Of a stretch of DNA of 64,000 nucleotides, positions 44,655-54,526 are shown piece by piece (positions within the stretch are counted from its first letter, which is position 1; each line of letters begins with the position of its first letter). The notes beneath the pieces are model-generated. The model did not search any database. It had not been told where the DNA came from and worked only from the letters and a program-made list of their open reading frames with translations. The position numbers were made by a program, and so were the translations under genes. Origin of the DNA: Legionella worsleiensis (GTDB lineage Bacteria; Pseudomonadota; Gammaproteobacteria; Legionellales; Legionellaceae); assembly GCF_001467535.1 (NCBI RefSeq), contig NZ_LNZC01000005.1, forward strand, positions 59,430-123,429, read 5' to 3'.

Positions 44655-45911
44655 ATGTCTGAACCACTTATCAATATCACACGCAGACACGCTTTAATAT
44701 TTGCCTTTTTTTTAGTCTCATATGAGTTTTTAACTTATCTGGCTAACGACATGATAATGCCAGGCATGATTCTTGTGGTCAGACTGTTTAATGCACCTGA
44801 GTCCATGGTTGCCACTTCGTTAACAGTCTATGTTCTTGGTGGAGCAAGCTTGCAGCTAGTACTTGGCCCCATCTCTGATGCGTATGGAAGAAGACCCATG
44901 ATGTTACTGGGAGCGAGTTTATTCTTTATTTTCACCCTGTGGATTGCCTGCTCCTCTTCTATGAATCAGTTCCTTATAGCTCGATTTTTTCAAGGTATGG
45001 GATTGTGTTTTATAGGCGTTATAGGCTATGCGACCATTCAGGAAATGTTTGAAGAAATGGACGCCGTGCGCATTATTGCAATCATGGCAAATGCCACAGT
45101 TTTAGCACCTTTATGTGGACCAATATTAGGCGCTATAGTAATTCACTACACCTCCTGGCGTGTTATATTCGTGATGATAGCATTGTGCGCTATTCTGGTA
45201 CTTTGGGGATTATGGCGATATATGCCTGAGCCGATAGGCCAGACTCGTAAAGATGGCTCTCATCTCCCCAGAGCAACATTAACAGCACGTGCTGTATTTA
45301 ATAACTACAAAGATCTCTTAACAAATTTGCAATTTTGTACCAGCGCTTTGGCAACTGCAGTCATTGGTATACCTTTTGTTACCTGGATTGCCCTTGCGCC
45401 TATTATTATGATCAAGGAAGCACAACTATCGGTCATCCAATACGGTTTATGGCAATTACCAATATTTGGAGCAACCATTTTAGGAAACTGGTTTCTCCAT
45501 CGCTTAACTTACAGATTGAACATAAAGACCATCATCTATCTAGGCTGTATTATCATGAGTGCAGGTATGATGTTAATAACATTATTACCCTATTTTTATG
45601 GTAATCATTACATCTACTTAATTCCTGGTATTCTGATTTATTTCTTTTCCCTTAGCGTCATCAATGCGCCTTTAAACCGGTTTTGTCTGTTTACTACCTC
45701 GGTTAGCAAGGGAACCGCTTCGGCCATAATCAGCATAAACGTCATGGTGATTGCGGCACTTGGTATTGAGTTAGGTAGTGCGTTTTATCGCACCCACAAT
45801 AATCTGCACTTTGGTCTTTACTGTAATGGGATTGGCTTGTTATTTTTACTGCTTATTGCATTAACATTTATGAAAAAAAATGAAATGTCAAACAAGCCTA
45901 TGGATTCTTAA
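44655..45911 (+). CDS. MFS multidrug efflux transporter (Bcr/CflA type)
   Basis: The 418-residue protein has about 12 membrane segments and the MFS loop motif DAYGRRPMMLLGASL between helices 2 and 3 (GPISDAYGRRP), with RFFQGMG in helix 4. This is the drug:H+ antiporter-1 family; the initial ITRRHALIFAFFLVSYEF resembles MdfA/Bcr-like pumps. The substrate is unknown. It is one of three MFS genes in a 6-kb stretch. Confidence 0.85.
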   Translation: MSEPLINITRRHALIFAFFLVSYEFLTYLANDMIMPGMILVVRLFNAPESMVATSLTVYVLGGASLQLVLGPISDAYGRRPMMLLGASLFFIFTLWIACSSSMNQFLIARFFQGMGLCFIGVIGYATIQEMFEEMDAVRIIAIMANATVLAPLCGPILGAIVIHYTSWRVIFVMIALCAILVLWGLWRYMPEPIGQTRKDGSHLPRATLTARAVFNNYKDLLTNLQFCTSALATAVIGIPFVTWIALAPIIMIKEAQLSVIQYGLWQLPIFGATILGNWFLHRLTYRLNIKTIIYLGCIIMSAGMMLITLLPYFYGNHYIYLIPGILIYFFSLSVINAPLNRFCLFTTSVSKGTASAIISINVMVIAALGIELGSAFYRTHNNLHFGLYCNGIGLLFLLLIALTFMKKNEMSNKPMDS

Positions 45912-46043
45912 ATACAAAGAATAACCAAGTCTTAGCAAACCGCCTGGTTAAGAGAAGATGTATATAATGACCTTTTCTTTCATGTACAGAACTCAAAATT
46001 CATGTAAGATAAAATACCTTTATTGAATTATCTAAAAGGATGT

Positions 46044-46763
46044 ATGATGACATTAGCTAATAAGTTTAAAGCCGTTGACAAACAATTTGCAGATTTTCAA
46101 CATCTATTATCATGTAATACACCATCTGAATTAAAATTGAATTGTTCCTTATCACAGGAGCAGCAACAGATTTTCAAAAACGTTCTGAATGAACTGCAAA
46201 TAATCAGAGAGTTCTATCACGATCGCTTTTACAATAAAGGCATTATTACACAAGAGGAAGTAATAAAGCAGTACAGTGAGCTGCATACACTACTCTTGCA
46301 ATTGAGCACAAATACCCTGTCTTTGGATCAAGCGCTCCAAAAAATTAACACCAAATCGGAACATTGGAGTTTAGACATTATCAAAAAGAACATACTTAAA
46401 GTCTGTTATGCTGTTGCATTCTTAATACCAGTAGTTGCTGGTGTGTCATTACTTGCTTTTGTCTTTCCGCTCATGACCTTTAGTCTTACCTCCGCTCTAA
46501 TCCTAATGGTTTCTGGAGTTGTTTCGCTAAGTCTATCGCTGTCCAAAATTTGGGATAACCTTTCCAGTGTTGAATCCACTTCGTCAGTAAAAAATAATAC
46601 AGGATTGGAGCAGTCATTTCTGGGCAATATTCATACCCTCTTCGGTACGAAAAAAGACGCCAATCAACTCATCATAGAACAAACTGATATCAGCAAAAAT
46701 AACAGTTCGGAAGCTAGTATGGAGCTCAATCTCGGAGACTATTCTGGTTTACAGATAGTTTAA
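46044..46763 (+). CDS. Orphan protein with two membrane segments, possible effector
   Basis: The 239-residue protein has a helical N-terminal domain (about residues 1-115) followed by two adjacent membrane segments (VCYAVAFLIPVVAGVSLLAFV and FSLTSALILMVSGVVSLSL, about 125-175) and a polar tail. This hairpin layout and the Legionella-style sequence resemble small inner-membrane or vacuole-targeted effectors, but I know no named family (a DUF5638-like relation is possible but not verified). ATG 46044 has AAGGAT upstream. Confidence 0.6.
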   Translation: MMTLANKFKAVDKQFADFQHLLSCNTPSELKLNCSLSQEQQQIFKNVLNELQIIREFYHDRFYNKGIITQEEVIKQYSELHTLLLQLSTNTLSLDQALQKINTKSEHWSLDIIKKNILKVCYAVAFLIPVVAGVSLLAFVFPLMTFSLTSALILMVSGVVSLSLSLSKIWDNLSSVESTSSVKNNTGLEQSFLGNIHTLFGTKKDANQLIIEQTDISKNNSSEASMELNLGDYSGLQIV

Positions 46764-46780
46764 TGGCTGATGCTAATTTA

Positions 46781-46808
46781 GGGAGTAATAATTTATCAGA
46801 CTACTCCC
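46781..46808. terminator. Possible weak stem-loop between convergent genes
   Basis: A 7-base inverted repeat (GGGAGTA / TACTCCC) surrounds a 14-base loop between the convergent orphan and MFS genes. It lacks a T run and is weak evidence for a shared terminator. Confidence 0.3.
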
Positions 46809-46842
46809 AACCTCAAGCGACTTGTGAAATAAGAAGATTAAA

Positions 46843-48177
46843 TCATTGTCTCTTAATTACTTTGTGAGCAGGATGCGTTTCTTTTATTAAAAATAAAGCG
46901 ATGAGTAGACTAGCCATAAAGCACAGAGGCATGACTAACAAGGCAGTTTGATAGCTTGCGATCTCATAAACATGCACACCATTTACTAATCTCCATGAAT
47001 CTGTTTGTTGGAGAATATAACCAACCAATGGTTGAAATATAGCGCCACCAATCAAAACAGACAAATTATTAAATCCTGAGGCAGTCCCAACTAATTCTGG
47101 TGGATTATTCTCTTTAACTACGGCAAAGCTTACCGTTTGCCCACCTGCGCCCAATCCCAAAACAAATAAAACGGCATAAGACCAACTGTAAGGCAATTGG
47201 GGATAATACAGCAGTAATAAAGTAGCAATCAGACCTAAAATTGCACTTATAATCAAAGCAATACGCCTGCTTTCAATTCTATCGCTAAACCAGCCAAGCA
47301 AGGGACTCCCTACTCCTATACCAATCCAGATCATACTGCATAAACCCGATGCGGCCACAACAGAAACCTGATATTTTTCTTGTAAATAGGGCACACCCCA
47401 AAGCGCTGCAAAAACAGCGATCGGGGTCCAGATAGCAAAGGCATATCCGCCAGTAATCCAGGTATGTGCATGTCTACAGACAGCAACTAGCCGTTTCCAC
47501 TCATCCTTGAGATAGTGTTGAGGTATGGGTTGATTTTGCTGATGAGGATAATCACGAATAAACGCCCAAAAAAAACCAGCCAACACAAAACCAACGATCG
47601 ATAATATAAAACTTGCGTTACGCCATCCCACAACGGCAATTAAGGAAGCAAGCGGCATTTCTCCAAATATCGCACCTACTGAACTCATCAATTGAGCAAT
47701 CCCAGCAAGTATGGCGAAATAGTAAGGAGGAAACCAACGTGAAATAAGCACCAATACGCCTATGAAGGAAAATGCAGAACCAACACCAATTAAAAATCGA
47801 CCTATGCATGCAGTAAATACACTATCCGTTGATGCAAAAAAAGCAGAACCGACAGCACATAAAATTATGGCAAAAGTCATCAGTTTTCTGGGGCCATATC
47901 GGTCGTATAATACTCCAGCAGGTAATTGAGATGGTGCGTAAGCATAAAAGTAAAATGCAGAAATGACGCCAAACCCCTGTCCTGAAACACCGAAGGTTTT
48001 CATCATGGATTCGGCCATGACACTGGGTGCAACCTGAAGAATAAATTCATATAAATAAAAAGAGGCTGCGAGAAAAAAAATACAATACGCTGTAGCCAGA
48101 CTTTCACCTACTTCATTTTTAGTTCTTACAGTGCAATGTGCGTTCAATTTAAATTCACTCTGATTGGAATTGCCCAT
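46843..48177 (-). CDS. MFS transporter (Legionella phagosomal-transporter type)
   Basis: The 444-residue protein has 12 membrane segments and MFS motifs (AGVLYDRYGPRKLM, VLVLISRWFPPYYFAILAG). The helix 4-5 region and GTASGFNNLSVLIGGAIFQP recall the Legionella Pht family of nutrient transporters, of which PhtA and PhtJ move threonine and valine in the vacuole. The substrate cannot be told. It ends 24 bases before anmK would begin on the same strand and may share its message. Confidence 0.78.
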   Translation of the reverse strand: MGNSNQSEFKLNAHCTVRTKNEVGESLATAYCIFFLAASFYLYEFILQVAPSVMAESMMKTFGVSGQGFGVISAFYFYAYAPSQLPAGVLYDRYGPRKLMTFAIILCAVGSAFFASTDSVFTACIGRFLIGVGSAFSFIGVLVLISRWFPPYYFAILAGIAQLMSSVGAIFGEMPLASLIAVVGWRNASFILSIVGFVLAGFFWAFIRDYPHQQNQPIPQHYLKDEWKRLVAVCRHAHTWITGGYAFAIWTPIAVFAALWGVPYLQEKYQVSVVAASGLCSMIWIGIGVGSPLLGWFSDRIESRRIALIISAILGLIATLLLLYYPQLPYSWSYAVLFVLGLGAGGQTVSFAVVKENNPPELVGTASGFNNLSVLIGGAIFQPLVGYILQQTDSWRLVNGVHVYEIASYQTALLVMPLCFMASLLIALFLIKETHPAHKVIKRQ

Positions 48178-48201
48178 TTAAACGCAAGGCGATTTGGTTT
48201 G

Positions 48202-49299
48202 TCAATATGAATTTAGTATAGGATATATTGCGCCTAATAGTGCAAGTTTTTTTGCACCAGTTATTGAAGTTAAATTTACGGGAATTTTATCCAGGGTTTT
48301 AGCAGCGAGCCAGGCAAACATCATAGCCTCCAGATAATCAGGACTATAACCCGCATCTGCAATACTGGATACCCTGACATGAGGTAATAAATCCGCTAAG
48401 GTTTGCAGCAAATGCGTATTGTGAGCACCTCCGCCACAAAGATAAACCTGTTTTGTTTCTTCATGACAACGGATAGTATTGGCAATTGCTCTCGCTGTTA
48501 AAGCCAATAAAGTAGCCTGAATATCAACAGGCTTATAATCGTCATCAAGGTATTTGTCTAACCACGATAAAGAAAAATATTCCTTACCAATACTTTTAGG
48601 TGAGGGTAAAGAAAAAAAAGAATCATTGAGTAATTGTGATAATAAAGGCTCAATTACCTTGCCTTTCTGAGACCATGAGCCCTCCGCATCATAAGGTTTA
48701 TGAAGATGACGCATGATCCATGCATCCATCAGACAATTTCCTGGACCGATATCCCAACCACGAGTAGGTTGGTTCGGATGAATGAACGTCACATTGGAAA
48801 TACCGCCAATATTAACAAGGCTCGTTTGGGAATCAACACTGGCAAATAATTCGTGATGATACAGTGGAGCAAAAGGAGCGCCCTGGCCGCCATTCACCAT
48901 GTCTCGAGTACGAAAATCAGCAACTACGGTGATTCCTGTGAGTGACGAAATGGTATGTCCACAACCCAACTGCAAGGTATAAGGAATAGCGCTGGTACTG
49001 TCGTGACACACCGTTTGCCCATGACTTCCTATAGCCTTGATTACCTTGGGCGAGATCTTCGTTTCATGAAGGAGTTTATTTACGGCAAAAGCAAATTCTC
49101 TACCTATTAACGTGTTCAGTTGACATAGTGCAGCAAGACTTAATAAATTGCCACTCACCACATCATCCAATTGTCTCTTCAATTCGTCACTGTATTGTTG
49201 GGTGATGCCAAATTCCAGCCTATTAGAAGGCAAGTCTACCAAAGCAGCATCTATACCATCCATACTGGTACCTGACATTAATCCTATATATAAACTCAT
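48202..49299 (-). CDS. anmK: Anhydro-N-acetylmuramic acid kinase AnmK
   Basis: AnmK opens and phosphorylates anhMurNAc released during peptidoglycan recycling to give MurNAc-6-phosphate. The ASKHA-fold phosphate motif MSGTSMDGIDAALVD is at the N-terminus, with GSHGQTVCH and the VNIGGISNVT motif further on. The length is 365. It lies upstream of the Pht-type transporter on the same strand. Confidence 0.95.
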   Translation of the reverse strand: MSLYIGLMSGTSMDGIDAALVDLPSNRLEFGITQQYSDELKRQLDDVVSGNLLSLAALCQLNTLIGREFAFAVNKLLHETKISPKVIKAIGSHGQTVCHDSTSAIPYTLQLGCGHTISSLTGITVVADFRTRDMVNGGQGAPFAPLYHHELFASVDSQTSLVNIGGISNVTFIHPNQPTRGWDIGPGNCLMDAWIMRHLHKPYDAEGSWSQKGKVIEPLLSQLLNDSFFSLPSPKSIGKEYFSLSWLDKYLDDDYKPVDIQATLLALTARAIANTIRCHEETKQVYLCGGGAHNTHLLQTLADLLPHVRVSSIADAGYSPDYLEAMMFAWLAAKTLDKIPVNLTSITGAKKLALLGAIYPILNSY

Positions 49300-49429
49300 G
49301 AAACACTCAAAATATTAAGCCAGTTGGTATATAGTACTAAATACGCAGATGTCTGACAAAGTTATCATAAAATAAATTGGTTAGTCGGCAGCAGAGGTAA
49401 AAAATGACTACTTTATATTAAGGAACGAA

Positions 49430-50614
49430 ATGCCCCTCTCCAGAACACCTTTTATTTACACCGCCTGTTTATCAGGTTTTTCTTTGATTACCTTTGATTT
49501 ATATCAACCTGCTTTACCGACTATTATTCACTATTTTCGAACCACTCACGAATTGGGGCAATTAACACTTAGTGTTTATCTTTTTGTTAACGGGATTGCT
49601 CAGCTTTTCTGGGGGCCTATAATCGATCATTTTGGCAGACTGAAATCCATAGTTCTAAGTATGTTATTTTTTTTACTGGCAACTATTATTTGCATTCAAT
49701 CAACCTCTATCTACATGCTTATCATAGGAAGAGCGTTACAAAGTTTTTTTATTTGTTGTTCTGGAGTGATAGCTATATCCTCAACCAGGGATTACGAAAA
49801 TACCGTAGAACGAGCTAATGTTATTTCTCACATTGCAATGATTGTTTCCATCTCACCGATTATTGCGCCATTAATAGGCTCGTTGGTATTCATGAATTCA
49901 GGATGGAAATCAAGCTTTGTATGTATGACACTGGTTGGATTTGTTCTTCTTGTTCTCGCCAAACCTTTTTTAAAAGAGTCACCCGCATGGAAGAAGGATA
50001 AAACCTCATTTTCTTTCATTAAATCACTGCAACAGTATGTCCTGATTCTAAAAAATAGATCAATGTGGTTGGGAATGACTATTTTTACAGCTTCATTTAC
50101 TAATATTATGATCATAATAATCAACATAACCTATCTGATTATTGACCAACTGCATTACTCACCAATTACCTTTGCATGTATTTTTGCGTTTAATGGATTT
50201 TCAATGATCTTGGGTAATTTCATAGGCATTCGATTGCGAGATGTTTTTTCATTAAGATGGAATATGTGTTTTGGGAGTATTTTGATTGTCATGGGAACAT
50301 GCACGTCCCTTATTCTCTACTTGTACTTTGGACTTAGCCTAACTTGCCTTATTCCCTTATTGTTAAGCACAATGGGGGTAACCATTGTTAACCCACCAGC
50401 TCTATCTCTTGCTCTTGGAGATTTTTATGAAAATGCAGCATCGGCAACGGCAGTGATCAATGCTGTACGTATGAGCCTCTCTGCTTTAATTGCAGGAATT
50501 ATAGGCAGCTTGTTAACGACCAATTACTACATTTTGCCTATGAGTATGATGACTATGGGAATTATTTGTTTCTTTTTGAGCATGTTGCAAACCAGTGAAA
50601 AGGCAGCTTTTTAA
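49430..50614 (+). CDS. MFS transporter (Bcr/CflA drug-resistance type)
   Basis: A 394-residue MFS protein with 12 membrane segments. GPIIDHFGRLKSIVLSML is the loop 2-3 motif and IIGRALQSFFICC helix 4. Similar in type to the transporter at 44655 but a distinct, more diverged sequence. A strong AAGGAACGAA site precedes ATG 49430. The substrate is unknown. Confidence 0.83.
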   Translation: MPLSRTPFIYTACLSGFSLITFDLYQPALPTIIHYFRTTHELGQLTLSVYLFVNGIAQLFWGPIIDHFGRLKSIVLSMLFFLLATIICIQSTSIYMLIIGRALQSFFICCSGVIAISSTRDYENTVERANVISHIAMIVSISPIIAPLIGSLVFMNSGWKSSFVCMTLVGFVLLVLAKPFLKESPAWKKDKTSFSFIKSLQQYVLILKNRSMWLGMTIFTASFTNIMIIIINITYLIIDQLHYSPITFACIFAFNGFSMILGNFIGIRLRDVFSLRWNMCFGSILIVMGTCTSLILYLYFGLSLTCLIPLLLSTMGVTIVNPPALSLALGDFYENAASATAVINAVRMSLSALIAGIIGSLLTTNYYILPMSMMTMGIICFFLSMLQTSEKAAF

Positions 50615-50811
50615 AAAATTCTCTGTATTGTTCGGTTTCATTAATTTTGTCATTCCCGCAAAGGCGAGAAACTATAGTGACGATGGAAAAAGTCAAATTA
50701 AACATAGATCCCCACCTGACGCAGCAATGACAAAACTAAAGAAACTGAGTAGTAAAGAGAAAAATTTTACACACTCAACCTGTTTGATTTGTATTCAAAA
50801 ATGCCTGAAAC
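50615..50811. other. Intergenic remnant of a palindromic repeat
   Basis: No gene. The start of this stretch reads GTCATTCCCGCAAAGGCGAGAA, the form of REP-like palindromic repeats common in proteobacteria, here degenerate and with one arm only. Nothing else is recognisable. Confidence 0.35.
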
Positions 50812-51597
50812 TCAAATGCCAGGGATTTTAAAACATCTGTAAAAATTTTCCGAGGTACTTCTGGCTATGGTTTCAAAGTCAGTTCCTCTCAGATTTGCTA
50901 AAGTCTCTGCTACATATTTTACCAGTGCAGGATGATTTTGTTTTCCTCTGAAAGGAACTGGAGCCAAATAAGGTGAATCCGTTTCAATTAAAATTCTATC
51001 CAGAGGAATTTGTTTTGCGACTTCTTGAAGTGCTGTCGCATTTTTAAACGTGACGATACCGGAAAAAGAAATATAAAAATTAAGATCTATAGCTCTTTTG
51101 GCAATATCAATATCCTCTGCAAAACAATGCATCACCCCACCTATTTCATTAGCCTTTTCTTCTTCCATTAAAGCAAGAGTATCTTCTGCTGCTTGGCGAG
51201 TATGAATAATTAAGGGTTTTGCCGTAATTAATGCCGCTTTTATGTGTTCTCGAAAACGCTGTCTTTGCATTTCTCGTGCTTCATCGGTAAGCGTTCGATA
51301 ATAATCAAGACCCGTCTCGCCAATCGCAATACACGCAGGGTTAGCCGCCATATCGCAAAGTAAGGAAGCAGTCACTGGTGTTGTCATTTCGCTGTTTGGA
51401 TGAACACCCACAGAAATATTAATATTAGGATATGCTGATGCAATAGCTTCTAATTGGGGATAGTCACTTAATTCAACGCATACAGTTAAAAAATGATTCA
51501 CACCTTGTTCCTGGGCACACTGAATCACTTGAGACAAATCATGGTTAAAATCGGTTAAATCAATAAAATTCAAATGACAATGTGAATCAACGAGCAT
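50812..51597 (-). CDS. TatD-family metal-dependent hydrolase
   Basis: A TIM-barrel hydrolase of 261 residues with the metal motif DSHCHLNF at the N-terminus, IGETGLDYYR and the ETDSPYLAP motif with a catalytic Asp. Family members have DNase or other metal-dependent hydrolase activity. Its place next to pilZ, holB and tmk is the usual one for the YcfH member of the family. Confidence 0.92.
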   Translation of the reverse strand: MLVDSHCHLNFIDLTDFNHDLSQVIQCAQEQGVNHFLTVCVELSDYPQLEAIASAYPNINISVGVHPNSEMTTPVTASLLCDMAANPACIAIGETGLDYYRTLTDEAREMQRQRFREHIKAALITAKPLIIHTRQAAEDTLALMEEEKANEIGGVMHCFAEDIDIAKRAIDLNFYISFSGIVTFKNATALQEVAKQIPLDRILIETDSPYLAPVPFRGKQNHPALVKYVAETLANLRGTDFETIARSTSENFYRCFKIPGI

Positions 51598-51620
51598 ATA
51601 AATCCTTACAATTAAACGAA

Positions 51621-51962
51621 TCAGATGGTATCAGTCATCTGGGTTGATTTTAACATACCGGCTAAATAGGTTTCTATTTTGTTACATAAATACCTACTGT
51701 TTTCACCTTGAAATTGCACTCCTATTCCAGAGGGCTTATTTCCCTGAGCGCCCTTGGGAGTAATCCATACCACTTTAGCATTAACCAAATAGGCATCTGG
51801 CTCATTAATCAGCTTTACTGACAATTGCACCAACTCACCAAGAGGATAGATATGATTTGTTCTGATGAAAAGGCCCCCTCCTTTCACAAAAGGCATATAA
51901 GCCAAATACAAAGAGGCTTCGCTGGAAAAGGAACAGTTTATCAATTGAATTTTGTCTGCCAT
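51621..51962 (-). CDS. pilZ: PilZ-domain type IV pilus protein
   Basis: Of 113 residues, the fold begins INCSFSSEASLYLAYMPF and has GGGLFIRTNHIYPLGELVQL and SGIGVQF. The RxxxR and D/NxSxxG residues used for cyclic-di-GMP binding are not visible, as in P. aeruginosa PilZ, which does not bind that ligand and is needed for pilus assembly. The holB-pilZ-tatD order is the same in Pseudomonas. Confidence 0.88.
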   Translation of the reverse strand: MADKIQLINCSFSSEASLYLAYMPFVKGGGLFIRTNHIYPLGELVQLSVKLINEPDAYLVNAKVVWITPKGAQGNKPSGIGVQFQGENSRYLCNKIETYLAGMLKSTQMTDTI

Positions 51963-51982
51963 AATTTTTTCCTATTGAATAC

Positions 51983-52894
51983 TTAAGATGTTAAATCGTC
52001 AGCACCAAGTGAAAACAACAAATCTTCTAAAGCTAATGTTTGATTCACATTCATATTATGGCTTATTTTTTTCAAGAGCGTATTAATTTTGTCAATTTGT
52101 CTGAATAATAACAAAGGAGAAACTAATGGTACTAATCGATTAAGTTGCTGCGATGCAGGTTCAGAAATGCTGTGTTTTTTTATGTGCATTATTTGTATTT
52201 GAGAATAAACCAAATACAAAAACCATAAAAAACTACCTAATTCATAATGAGTCCACGCAGATGCAAGAGAACAAGGATGCTGCTTTCGTTCAAGCAGGGC
52301 AATAAGTCCATCTAAAATAACATCGGCATCCCTAAAAACAACAGCTCGGTCTGAATCCGGCGCATAATATGTTCCAAGAGATAATAAATTAGTTGAGTCA
52401 GAATCATCTATTCCTGAAAAAGTAAGAATCTGACAACGGCTTAATACGGTTGGCAAGATTGTACTTAATTGTTCTGCCATAAGGATAAATACAACGTGTT
52501 GCGCTGGTTCTTCCAGAATTTTCAACAAAGCATTTGCCGAAGCGGTATTCATTCTGTCTGCTGACTCAATGACAATTAATCGATAATCGGCACGTTGGGG
52601 AGTTAAATAAGCCGAACGATGTAACTCTCTGATTTGATCAATTTTTATTGCCCCACCATTTTTTTCAGGCTTTATCCATTCAACATCAGGATGTTCCATT
52701 CGAGCTACCATCTGGCAGTTACTGCAACTCAAACACGGCTTATTATGCTCTGACTGGCAAAGCACTAAACTCATTATTTGTTTAACAAATGATTCAAGAC
52801 CACAATGTAGAGGACCTACCAAAAGCAAAGACTGAGGCATACGCTGCTGAGCGAAAGCAGCTTGAATTTTTTGCCATTGTTCACAATGATTCAT
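51983..52894 (-). CDS. holB: DNA polymerase III delta prime subunit HolB
   Basis: HolB is the non-ATP-hydrolysing clamp-loader subunit. The zinc-binding cysteines lie in CLSCSNCQMV, and the SRC motif in VLSRCQILTF is present. The P-loop region (LLVGPLHCGLESF) lacks the Lys-Thr pair, normal for delta prime. The length is 303. It begins two bases after tmk, one message. Confidence 0.92.
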   Translation of the reverse strand: MNHCEQWQKIQAAFAQQRMPQSLLLVGPLHCGLESFVKQIMSLVLCQSEHNKPCLSCSNCQMVARMEHPDVEWIKPEKNGGAIKIDQIRELHRSAYLTPQRADYRLIVIESADRMNTASANALLKILEEPAQHVVFILMAEQLSTILPTVLSRCQILTFSGIDDSDSTNLLSLGTYYAPDSDRAVVFRDADVILDGLIALLERKQHPCSLASAWTHYELGSFLWFLYLVYSQIQIMHIKKHSISEPASQQLNRLVPLVSPLLLFRQIDKINTLLKKISHNMNVNQTLALEDLLFSLGADDLTS

Positions 52895-52895
52895 C

Positions 52896-53528
52896 TTAAC
52901 GCTCTATAAATTGAATAATTGAATCTTTAATTGCACATTGTACTGTATGCAAAGGCTGGCTTGCATCAACAGTTACAATATCTGGATTTTGCTGAATATG
53001 ATTGATATAGGTTTGATGGACACGATGAAAAAAATCCAGGGATTGCTGTTCAATTCTGTCATATGCCCCACGTTGTCTTACTCTTTGCATCCCTGTTTCA
53101 GGAGCAATATCTAAATATAAAGTAAGATCAGGTTTAAAACCATCAAGACAGAAAGCGGATAATCTTTTTATCATTTCTAAATCCAATCCCCTACCCCCAC
53201 CCTGATAAGCCAGTGTAGATAATTCAAATCTGTCTGCTATAACCCATATCCCTTTTTTTAAAGCAGGTTTGATCACTTGCTCGATTAATTGGATTCGTGC
53301 CGCATAAAGCAAAAGCAATTCCGATTTGTCATCGAGGACATCACTGTATTGAGGATTTTTGATTACTGATCTTAAAATCTCGCCAATATCCGTTCCTCCC
53401 GGTTCACGAGTCGTTACAGTAGAGATGCCTCGCTGCGTTAATTCATTAATGACAGTGCCCACAGCAGTAGATTTACCTGCTCCCTCAAGCCCTTCTATTA
53501 CTATTAATTTTCCATGGAACAATGTCAT
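52896..53528 (-). CDS. tmk: Thymidylate kinase
   Basis: Tmk phosphorylates dTMP to dTDP. P-loop [12 protein letters not shown], the DR motif in [14 protein letters not shown] and [11 protein letters not shown] are present. The length (210) is normal. Its ATG overlaps the stop of mltG by one base. Confidence 0.95.
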   Translation of the reverse strand: MTLFHGKLIVIEGLEGAGKSTAVGTVINELTQRGISTVTTREPGGTDIGEILRSVIKNPQYSDVLDDKSELLLLYAARIQLIEQVIKPALKKGIWVIADRFELSTLAYQGGGRGLDLEMIKRLSAFCLDGFKPDLTLYLDIAPETGMQRVRQRGAYDRIEQQSLDFFHRVHQTYINHIQQNPDIVTVDASQPLHTVQCAIKDSIIQFIER

Positions 53529-54526
53529 TAATTGTCCTTACGTTGATATTGATTAATCGCTTTTCGTTGTTGTTCATAGGTTTCTGAAAACTGATGAGAA
53601 CCATCTCCTCGCGCAACGAAATAAAGATATTGAGAAGGCTGAGGATGCGCTGCTGCATCAATAGATTCTTTACCAACCATTGCAATAGGCGTGGGAGGTA
53701 ACCCTTTATTAATGTATGAATTATAGGGTGATTTAACGTACAGATCGTTATGCGATAATTTACCCTTATAATCTGCTCCAAGAGCATAAACAACTGTGGG
53801 ATCCATTTGTAAAGGCATAGATTTTTTTAATCGATTTACAATGACGCCTGAAATTAATTTTCGTTCCTGCGGCAGAGCCGATTCTTTTTCAATTATCGAT
53901 GCCGCAATCAATAACTCATAAGCATTACGATACGGCAAATCAGAAGCCCTATGCGACCAGGCATCATTCAGGTATGAAAGCAAATTACCGTGTGCGTGTT
54001 CCAAAAGTTCTTTACTGCTGCTTCCTCCCTGATATTGATAGGTGTCAGCAAGCAACAATCCCTCAGAATTAGGATAATTTCCCTGAATGCCAAGCCAATC
54101 TTCAGGATGATAATGCAAATACGGTGCTTTCATTAAATCTTGAGCTACTTTGTTTTGAGTCGTTCCCTCAATAATTGTAAACTTTTGTTTGATTACATCC
54201 CCAGCTACTATTCTCTGGAGTAACTCAATAACGGTCTCACCTGGTTTGAGGAGATAAACTCCTGCTTTAATCTGATGTGAAAGACCTTTGTAACGAATGA
54301 TCAATAACAAAAATCGAGTCGAATGGATAAGTTTTTTTTCTTTTAACAGATTCACTACCTGGTACGCAGATGCTGATCGTTCAATAGTGATTATTTGGTT
54401 TGAAGTACTTTCAACTGCAAGGGGAGTAAACGCTAATTGATAGACATACCAGACGAAATATAAAAAAGACATAAAAAACAGAGCAAAAATATAAAGTGCC
54501 AGTTTTTTATGCCTTGCGGAGTTCAT
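53528..54526 (-). CDS. mltG: Endolytic murein transglycosylase MltG
   Basis: MltG cleaves nascent peptidoglycan strands at the inner membrane. One N-terminal membrane segment ([21 protein letters not shown]), a LysM-like region and the YceG catalytic domain with [19 protein letters not shown] (catalytic Glu) are visible. The length is 332. It directly follows fabF; the pabC gene that lies between them in E. coli is absent. Confidence 0.95.
   Translation of the reverse strand: MNSARHKKLALYIFALFFMSFLYFVWYVYQLAFTPLAVESTSNQIITIERSASAYQVVNLLKEKKLIHSTRFLLLIIRYKGLSHQIKAGVYLLKPGETVIELLQRIVAGDVIKQKFTIIEGTTQNKVAQDLMKAPYLHYHPEDWLGIQGNYPNSEGLLLADTYQYQGGSSSKELLEHAHGNLLSYLNDAWSHRASDLPYRNAYELLIAASIIEKESALPQERKLISGVIVNRLKKSMPLQMDPTVVYALGADYKGKLSHNDLYVKSPYNSYINKGLPPTPIAMVGKESIDAAAHPQPSQYLYFVARGDGSHQFSETYEQQRKAINQYQRKDN

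Noticed and set aside
50640..50740. REP-like palindrome after the MFS gene as an active element
   Set aside because: Only one degenerate arm is visible; no second copy of this type in the window to support an element.
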